A stretch of DNA of 64,000 bases from Bactericera cockerelli (Eukaryota > Arthropoda > Insecta > Hemiptera > Triozidae): positions 13,339,597 to 13,403,596 of the forward strand of contig CM044964.1 in NCBI GenBank assembly GCA_024516035.1. The letters run 5' to 3'. The notes below the pieces were generated by a model. The model searched no databases and was not told the DNA's origin. It worked only from the letters and a program-made list of their open reading frames with translations. This document shows positions 56,899 to 64,000 of this stretch, piece by piece. The position numbers were made by a program, and so were the translations under genes. How positions within the stretch are numbered: position 1 is the first letter of the stretch; each line of letters begins with the position of its first letter.

Positions 56899-57213
56899 CT
56901 TTTTCATCATTTATTTTTTTATAAACATATAACAATTAAGAAGAACAGAAACAGAACTTAAATAAAATAATATTATATACATAGATAAAATTCTTAAAAT
57001 TGTTTTTTTGTTATTAAAATTGCAGTAGAAGAGACCCGAAGTGCGTAAGCATGTGTTGGGTCTCTCTGTAAGTATAAACAGAAAAGTTGTACTGTACATG
57101 AAAATCAGAACATACCTGGACAACTGTTTCGAGCTTATTTGCTCTCATCAGTAGGTATTAGTTTTGAGTATCTAGTTAGAGTTACACTTACTTTTTTCGG
57201 TCAGCATCATCAT
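52023..57213 (-). CDS. Single-pass receptor with a Venus-flytrap (ANF-receptor/mGluR-like) ectodomain
   Basis: Nine coding exons on the minus strand fit together: 57213-57192, 56516-56295, 55991-55878, 55460-55273, 54738-54537, 54063-53956, 53582-53438, 53128-52847, 52535-52023. Product about 598 residues. Residues 1-24 (MMMLTEKSLIHTLFLHILVEVCAG) form a signal peptide. Residues ~40-430 have the periplasmic-binding type I layout of class C GPCR and natriuretic-peptide receptor ectodomains: ERAAIEYSVHSVNSALKRDGF, PPLLLGFIGPQNSRLL, LQKLNWSSFTLVL, FLRKFGMENPTILSVNIVVLVLA, DSSILTHVYSINLLAATLKTLHRLKC, FNGETIRFNMNAEP. One membrane span lies at ~515-541 (VNIAIIFVSVGSAFFLFMLCAICCLW). The ~55-residue tail is strongly basic (RKKEKKKKARQVRR). 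There is no 7TM bundle, kinase or cyclase. It resembles natriuretic peptide receptor C in layout only. Exon 6 (54063-53956) is one base short. Ligand unknown. Confidence 0.75.
53956..54063 (-). pseudogene. Exon 6 of the Venus-flytrap receptor, one base short
   Basis: The splice from exon 5 (leaving one base, G) reads EFLRKFGMENPTILSVNIVVLVLA and then hits TGA. The same exon's end, read in the next frame, gives ESLKQSLLLRKI and leaves AG, exactly the phase needed for exon 7 (SPVDLISD). So the exon should have 109 bases but has 108. The missing base lies near 53990-54000. All other eight exons keep frame. Either this copy is damaged or the assembly lost one base in GGGACTCGCC. Confidence 0.65.
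54815..55045 (-). mobile_element. tRNA-derived SINE, family I, in a receptor intron
   Basis: TAAGCAGGGTCGACGTTGTT, GGCTGGATGCCCTTCCTAAC, GACGGGGGTTTTACCCTCCA, GACCGGGGATCGAACTCAGG and CCGTTACGCCACGGAGGGTG. It lies in intron 4 of the Venus-flytrap receptor gene. The head at the right end is a better-kept tRNA likeness than at 38.1 kb. Confidence 0.65.
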
Positions 57214-57285
57214 TTCTACAGATTGGGAATCTGCCTCCGCTCTTCAATTCTGCTACAAGCTCATTGTTTAGAATTATATTCCGTT

Positions 57286-57294
57286 CTTATAAAC
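57286..57294 (-). promoter_or_regulatory. Possible TATA box of the Venus-flytrap receptor gene
   Basis: On the minus strand this reads GTTTATAAG, about 75 bases upstream of the ATG in exon 1. A start of transcription near 57255 would fit. It gives some support to choosing the short exon 57213-57192 as the first coding exon over the ATG at 56535, which lies inside the polypyrimidine-poor intron end. Confidence 0.35.
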
Positions 57295-60194
57295 TAACAA
57301 TTTTTTTCAAAACCCCTGAGGCGATGGCTAACTTATCATAGCAAAGGTGATGCGAAAAAATTGAAGGATTTATTATTATTATAATTTTAAAAGAAGCGAA
57401 CACACTACTCGCGAAGATAGTGATACTTTCTTCACCCAAAACAAGAAATGGGCACTGGACAAAGGAATAAAGAAATACTTTCTATACCTTCATAGGTCAT
57501 CGAAAGCGCAAACCACATAACTATTTATGTGGGAGAGGCAAAAACGACTGCAGTCTATTGTGCTTAAGGCGGGGCTGTATGTAGAAAATTTCAAGGGGTT
57601 CTTTAATCCTCTCAAAAGAATAGATGGGCATTGGACAACAGAGAGTCAAGTGGTTAGAGGTTGGGTGTATAACTTCACATAAGGTTCTATGTGTAATATT
57701 AAACTAGGTAGTTTATTTTTTTATACTAAATAACTCGCTATTGTTCTCGAAACAGGCTGCAATTTTGTACATCCTTGGTCTGATTAAATTACGTTCATTT
57801 CAAATTTTACCTTTTCTAATTTAGTTTTGTTTTGGCGGCGTAACAACCACAGATAAAACTAACTTATTTGAATCTTGTAACCCATATTAAAACAATAATG
57901 AAAGTCAAGGGGACGTTTTCACCCAAGAACCCCCTCTTAAACCCAATCCTATCTAGAGAATCCTTAGTAGTATGATAACGAGGGTTTACTGACATGACAC
58001 ATTCCGCTGAAAACTTGTAAGGATTTTCGTGAGTTCATCTCTGTGGTTTTGCTCAAATCCACACTCACATGCATCGATCACTTAGCTATCAGTGTTATCT
58101 ACGTTGCGTCTGTTATCTACGTGCATAACGTGCGTTGGGTTTTCCAGCAGGGTGGACAATTTTCTACTCTGTACTTTGGTTGTACGAGGTCCATTCATAC
58201 CTCGTGAGGTAAATTTGTAGCTAATTGTGTGTATAGCGACCACTGCTTGAGGTATCAATTGACTGATTGACACAATTTTATTGTGTGTGTGACAAGTGTG
58301 TATGGCTGGTTTGTTAGTCTCCAGCGAATGTAGAAATAAAACCTTGTTTGGAACAAGTCAATAACTAAGAGAATTTTAACAAAAAAGCAGAAATAATTAG
58401 AAGTCATTCTGTAAATGTCATTTACTATATTTTTTTTATTATCTATTTACAATATTTTTTACTAATAACTAATTCTTAACTATTTTATCTATGTCTTTAA
58501 TGGCAAGTGTAAGGCTGATATGTCTTATAATGATTCGAAATGAAAGTGACATGTCTGGAAAACTAGGCTCTTTACAAAGTACCAGAGAACACTTTACAAA
58601 AAGAGTCTAGGCCACCGTAGTCTAACTGTATATACAAAGTTTGAAATCTTCAAAACAATTGCGACTGAGGGCAAATAGGATAAACTATTCTAATCCAAAA
58701 ATACAAATATTGGTATCAATACCAAGGGCATTAAATAATATTATTGGAATTAAATTTTAATTACCTAGCGCTGAATTAATTGACAAACAAATTCCAAACT
58801 GAGTTTATCTGAGGCAGATCACTTATGAGTAACTTAGAACATGTATTAATTTCGATGCCTATATTTATCAAGCTTCTGTTTTTTTCAAAACTATCTGGTA
58901 TTTTTAAATATAATTTCAAGGATATTTTTAAACTTCTGTTTGTTATAATATTTTGTAAAATGAAATCAGGAGTCTATCTTTTATAATTAGAAAGTTTTAA
59001 ATTCGTTATGAAAAAGAAAAGTGCTTCTTCAAACACCCATTATATCAAAAAGTATATTTCTTTCTTTTGAAAGAAATAGAAATACACATAAAAATGTGAA
59101 AGACATTTTTATGAAAGTCTAAGGGCGGAATTAATAGACAACATCAATAACTTAAGTCGTTGGTAAGTGTCGGTTTTCCCTATCTTAAACAGTACGCAAT
59201 CCGTGACTTAGCGCCACAGAGGTATTACAAAAACGTCTATTAATTCCGCCCTAAGACTTTCATAGAAATGGCGTTAGCTTTAAGAACAGAACAAAATAGT
59301 TTATAAAATAAATCGAAAATATTTTGTGTAATGTAAATGATTGTAAAATATTTAAATGGACGGAATATACATTTGATCTAAAATATATTAATGAAAAATG
59401 ATTTGATACAATAGTGAGTAATATGATGAATACTATGAGCATGACAACGAATTCAATTGAATGATAAATGAGAATGTCTTAAGTTTATTGTGTAATGAGG
59501 CTCTTAATAAATTAAATATGAGAGTAGAAGAGTGAAACTATACAAAAAGCTTTTTGTATAAGCCGCCTACTGCTGATTGCAAAGCACCTCATTTCACAGT
59601 AAGCCTGGGGCAGTTGTATGACCTATGTAGATATTATCTAAATTAGTATAAACATGACAATGTATTTAAAATTAGACTAACTTTAATACCATGCACTTTA
59701 TAATGAGCTCTTGCTGTTTTAAGTATCATTCTTCCAGCGTTGGGCTAATTTGAGCCTAATTTTTCAATAACCTCAAGATTTGAGAGTGGTGATTAAGGTA
59801 TTGTAAATTTCTTTCTAATATAGAAGTAGATAAGATGGGTCTGCAATTTGAGATTTTAAGGTAAGTATATATTTTGTTGTAAAGGCGAATTTAATGCTGA
59901 AATTGATGGTATTTAGAACTAGATTTACCGATGAAGCCATTTTTCTGAACTCCACAACGGCAAAAGGACAGCATTCCACAACAACTAAAATATGACCTTT
60001 GTGAAGATATTACATAAATGTGTATAAGTTTTCAAATAGAGGTGGGACAGTGAAAAGAATACAATTTGATTAACTTATATAAATAAATTATTTTTTCTCA
60101 CTCCATAATACCTTAATTTGCTATCAAACAATAAATTCTAGAACAAAATTTTTACAGTTGTTCCGGTTGGTTCTTATAAAAGAAAAATGTTGGA
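57295..60194. other. Intergenic region upstream of the receptor gene
   Basis: About 2.9 kb of AT-rich DNA between the receptor promoter and the 3' end of the Gln/His-rich gene. It contains the family G MITE at 59110-59264. I see no supportable gene elsewhere in it. Confidence 0.55.
59110..59264. mobile_element. Family G MITE, near-perfect 30-bp inverted ends
   Basis: The left end 59110-59139 (TATGAAAGTCTAAGGGCGGA onward) and right end 59235-59264 are inverted copies over 30 bases with a single mismatch. The 95-base centre carries CGGTTTTCCCTATCTTAAAC and ACTTAGCGCCACAGAGGTAT as in the copies at 13.7-14.1 kb. No coding capacity. The target duplication is unclear; it may be TA. Confidence 0.65.
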
Positions 60195-60200
60195 TTTATT
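60195..60200 (-). terminator. Polyadenylation signal of the Gln/His-rich gene
   Basis: AATAAA on the minus strand about 98 bases past the stop codon at 60300-60298. Confidence 0.45.
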
Positions 60201-60297
60201 GACTTCAAATGTCATTGTTATTATTTCATGGAAAATTATCTATTTAAGTAGGTATTTCGGTGACGTTTAAAGTCCTTATTTCTATACAATGGTTGAA

Positions 60298-63200
60298 TTA
60301 GCTCAACCTATTGAGAAATGATGGTAAAATTACAAGTGGAATGAGTGATAGAGAAAATGCAACGCTGGCTACTGCTGAGGTTTGTGTTGTGGTTGTGTTA
60401 TGATCATGGTGGTGGTGGTGATGGTCGTCGTAGTCGCTGGCATCTCCATGGTGTTCTGGTGTGTGGTGTGGTGTTCTCCTGTCACGATGAAATCTTTGGT
60501 GTTTTTCGGTATGATCCTGTTCATCTTTAGTGTCTTTGTCTTTATGATCCGGATGATGGTGGGGAGACCGTCTTGGACGAAGCAAGGAGTATTTTCTTGT
60601 GAATTTTATCTTCTTTTCATTTCGTCCATCTTCAACACTGTCAATGACTGTATAGTCGGCCTTACCCTCTTCTGGTTCAATGTCTTTTTCTGCAACTTCT
60701 TCTTCATTGCTCTGTAGCTTTTCATTTATCCTCTCCACTTCTTCGTACTTGTGGTTTCGATATTTAGGTGTTGTTTGAGCTACAGTTGTTGCGTTTGACT
60801 CCTCTTTTAAATTGTTGACTTTCTTGATTTCATTGTTATCGGTTACAGTGGGAGTTTTTGATTCTGATTTTACCTCCTTCAGTTTTTGAGGTAGAGTTTT
60901 TACTACTGTTTCTTCTTCTTTATCATTAGGTTTTTCTTCTGTCTGATGATCTTTTTCTTCAATATGGAGAAGGTCTTTCTTTGTACTAATCCCTTTGTCT
61001 TGTTTTTTGTTTAGATTTTTAGGTATTCCATAAATGGGTCCTGATGGAGGCAGAAAGTACGTTTTTAAATGATCATCGTTTTGTTCTTGACGAACTTTGA
61101 ATTGACTTCTATCTTCTTGATTAAAGGGGCTAACTCTTTTTCGTACCAACACCTGTTTAACTGGTTTCTTCTCTTTTCGTAGTTTCTGCTGATCAGGAGG
61201 TGATGGAATGAAAATTGGTTCAAAATTAACTGTTTGTTTTGGATCCAATACATTGGAAGAGTTTGTAACTTGTTCAACAATGCTGGCAAGTGTCGTTTCG
61301 TCGATATACTCTACGTCATCGTCTGACATTCTTTTCTGTGCTACGTCCTCGACAGCAACTATTGGTTTGAATCCACTTTCAATAACAACACTGCTTGGGT
61401 TGAAACCACTTTTTATTGCTATATTAGGTGCCACTATTTCAGACTTCTTTTGAATTTTTGTATGGTCAATATTGTGAGGTTTATCTGCAACAAGCAAAGG
61501 TAAAACTGGCTTAATTTTGTTCAAATTAGCCTGTGCAGAAGATGTAGAATATGTGACTGTTACTTTTTTACTCGCAGTCGTTGGGTATGTGTCTACACTG
61601 CCATGTACTTTGGGTGTGATTATCACTTGAGAGAGGCTGGATGCACTCTGACCTAAACCTCCACTAATGGGTTTCACGAGCATTATGTGCTTAGTAGGTT
61701 GTACTGATTGAACAGTTGGTTTACTTTTGTAAATTGGTTTCTTTATGATGACATTAGGTCTTCTCAAATTGCTATTAGTGACAGGTCGTTTGTAAACATT
61801 TACATTGACTGGTCTCTTGGGATTATTGTTTTGCAAAAGAATGTATCCAGTCTTGTAAGGTATGTTGTTTTCTTTGTTGTCTGAGTAATTTACTTGAGGT
61901 GCTGATTGATAATTACTGTAAGGGTTGTAGTTGACAGGGGCATTGGAATATTGATTCTGTTGTGGGTGTTTCTGATGGAATTGCACTCTCTGACCATGCG
62001 CAGATACCTGACCTTGTGCATAGGATGCGCCGTTTTGGTTTTGTAAAAACTCACTTTGAGCTGCGTTCCCTCGATATTGTCCTGACACCTGTCGTGTTAT
62101 ACTCATGGGGTTTTGTAAGTATATTGGGGTGGAAGGAGTTGTTAGGTACTTCTGAGTGGAGTATTGTTGGCTGTTTTGTATTGTAGAGTACTGCTGTGGG
62201 TTTTGTCGGTAATTTTTTTGAACACTCAATTTAGGAGTGGACGGATTTAAACTGTATGCGTTAATTTTGTTTTCTTTTTGATTGGATGGATAGACCACCA
62301 TGGGTTGTTTGTTTGGATTCTGGGATGTTGAAATAAAATTTTGGTTTCCTCCGTATGTGGTGAGAAGGAATGGCTGATTGGTTGAGAATTGCTGATTATC
62401 TGGAACAAATAAATTACAGGAAACACTCCTTAGTTCAATGAAATTAGTAATACATACATAGGTATTCTTGTTTTTTTTTTTTGTATTGTTTTTTGGTTAA
62501 ATATAATTCAATCAAGACATCTTGTTTTGGAGATGACCTAGTGAAATATTAGTTCATGCTGTTCTGAATTGTAAGAATTTTACATCATTTCCTGAAAAAT
62601 CCAAGATATTGATTACTCACCATTATTTAGTATGAATGCTACGGGTCCTGTTTTGTCAGAGTTTAAATCCAAGTTTTGCTGGAAATATTGTTCCATAGTT
62701 TGATTGATAGTTTTTGGCTGCTCCTTGTTGATGTCCTTCTCGTGTATCGTGATGGGTTCTAGAGATTGCTGAATGACCACATTGTTTGAGCTCTCTGCTG
62801 GATGAATATCTTTACGGTTCTCATCTATGTTGGAATCTGGAAGTTGAAAGATAATCAGTAATTTTTAATAAAATTAACTTTAGTATGCTTATGGTTAGGT
62901 TCTATATGAATAATATGTATCTTTAGATCAAATCCCCCCCCCCCCCCCAAAAAAAAAAACTTTTTTATGATTATATATTATAATAATAATTGTTTAAGAC
63001 TTTTGCTAAAGCTGTCTTTGAACTAGCTTTAGTTGGAACTTCTTGCCTGCTCTAGAAAAACAAACCTCTAGTGACCCAGTTGTCTCTGCAATCTAGGATC
63101 TATCCTTAGAGATACATTGAAACACTCTAAAATATTTTTCATCCAGTTATGTTCACGAGTTTGGTTTCATTTATCAGTGATTTATAATTTATAAAAAATT

Positions 63201-63768
63201 GGTTTTGTGAACAATAACTGCGGTTGAATAAGGCATTGGGAAGTCGTAAGAATTTACAAAATTACGTAGGTGATATTTTCAATCGAGCTCCTTGCTTACC
63301 ATCCTGATCTTCTTTTACTTCGTACTGCGCATGTCCACCTCTCTCTTGTTCTCTCTTTCGCTTCACTTCATTCTCTCGCTGTGCCTTCTCCTTGTTCTGT
63401 CTCTCTCTTTCTTCCATCTGCTGTAGGAACAGTTCATGTTGATTGTAACCGTTGAACTTGTTCTTGTTCAGCGCAAAATCGGTGATCTCGGCGCTCGACT
63501 TGAAATCGTTGGAAAGGGTTTCTTTGAACTTGTGCGGAATCAGTTGGGAAATGTCGCGGTGGAAAGCGTTCACTTCGGCACTGTCCGGCTTCACTCGGGT
63601 CGTAACTTTGATGCTGGGCCGAGTGTCCAGTTCGGAATCTGAAGTCTGTTCGTCCGTGTAGTCGTCATTCGGTCGCACTCGAGAAGTCACAGGTTCGCTA
63701 CCTTGAGCATCCTTGTCGCAACTGTTGAGGACGTTGATTTTCCATCCGAGATACCGGTGAGTGAAGCA
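60298..63768 (-). CDS. Gln/Asn/His-rich protein with GPI-type C-terminus, 3' part of gene
   Basis: Not recognised. Exons 63768-63300, 62836-62621 and 62399-60298 join in frame (each junction splits a GAT codon 1+2) and give 928 residues; the gene continues beyond the right edge. The first visible exon encodes CFTHRYLGWKINVLNSC followed by an acidic then Glu/Arg-rich helix (QQMEERERQNKEKAQREN), a likely coiled coil. The middle is Asn/Gln/Tyr/Pro-rich (QQYSTIQNSQQYSTQKY), then Lys/Glu-rich. The end has a His-rich stretch with six His in a row, a Thr run, and a final hydrophobic stretch SAVASVAFSLSLIPLVILPSFLNRLS. That tail after a small-residue region looks like a GPI-attachment signal or membrane anchor, implying a signal peptide in an exon outside the window. 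Function unknown. Minus-strand AATAAA at 60200-60195 is a fitting polyadenylation site. Confidence 0.65.
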
Positions 63769-63930
63769 CTGAAAAAGGAAAGAGAGATTTGTTAAACTGG
63801 GTAATGTGATCAATTTCTCTCTCGAGAGAGAAATTTCTCTTTCCATTCGAGATACCGGTGAGTGAAGCACTGAAAATGGAAAGAGAGTTTTGTAAAACTG
63901 GGCAATGTGATGAATTTCTATTGAGAGATT
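63742..63930 (-). repeat. Tandem duplication of a splice acceptor and exon start
   Basis: The stretch around 63742-63830 recurs at about 63842-63930 with few changes. Both copies carry ...TTTTCAG or TTTCCATTTTCAG followed by TGCTTCACTCACCGGTATCTCG. Thus the 3' splice site and the first ~25 coding bases of the exon 63768-63300 exist twice, about 100 bases apart. The inner copy connects in frame to the long exon. Use of the outer copy would also stay open, because its reading frame runs through the duplicated intron piece. Confidence 0.65.
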
Positions 63931-64000
63931 ATTCACATTGAGAGACAATGAATTTATCTACGTGACGTTTTCCTCATTGCACCTGGGTTTTCTCACTGGG

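Overview
This is eukaryotic, AT-rich, intron-containing DNA, most likely from an arthropod and probably an insect. The coding evidence is a PRRC2/BAT2-type gene of the arthropod 'nocte' kind, a beta-4-galactosyltransferase 7 gene, and a proline-rich secreted gene with a tiny first exon, as is common in cuticle-type genes. The repeat fraction is typical of an animal with many SINEs and MITEs. No bacterial operons, CRISPR arrays or rRNA genes are seen. The order or species cannot be fixed from this window.

Layout. 1-10.7 kb: most of a PRRC2/nocte gene on the minus strand, running off the left edge, with introns full of repeats. 10.7-15.4 kb: intergenic, with a complete hAT-type MITE and a cluster of hairpin MITEs. 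15.4-18.8 kb: B4GALT7 in four coding exons, with a 1-kb minisatellite in its last intron. 21.2-24.2 kb: a minus-strand gene for a predicted secreted, disordered, Asn/Pro/Ser-rich protein. 24.2-35.3 kb: about 11 kb without a recognisable gene, made of tRNA-derived and 5S-derived SINEs, a piggyBac-type MITE, a long CA array, and a 2.5-kb array of short hairpin-bearing units that occurs in both orientations. 35.4-37.1 kb: a proline-rich secreted protein gene with about twelve KVEYG repeats and several frame shifts. 40.3-49.7 kb: a gene for a roughly 2,210-residue membrane-anchored Asn/Ser/Thr-rich protein with long internal repeats. 52.0-57.2 kb: a nine-exon minus-strand gene for a Venus-flytrap-type ectodomain on a single membrane span, with no recognisable enzyme or 7TM domain. 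60.3-63.8 kb: the 3' part of a minus-strand gene for a Gln/Asn/His-rich, possibly GPI-anchored protein.

The genes do not form an obvious pathway. B4GALT7 acts in the Golgi on proteoglycan linkers and nocte is cytoplasmic. The other five are all predicted to be secreted or membrane proteins that I cannot assign to a named family. Exon boundaries were chosen by GT/AG sites that keep frame. In four genes the frame is kept only by assuming small indels. That could be uncorrected sequencing error (three cases lie in or near homopolymers or repeats) or real damage. Every exon model and repeat family name here comes from reading the sequence by eye; no database search was possible.
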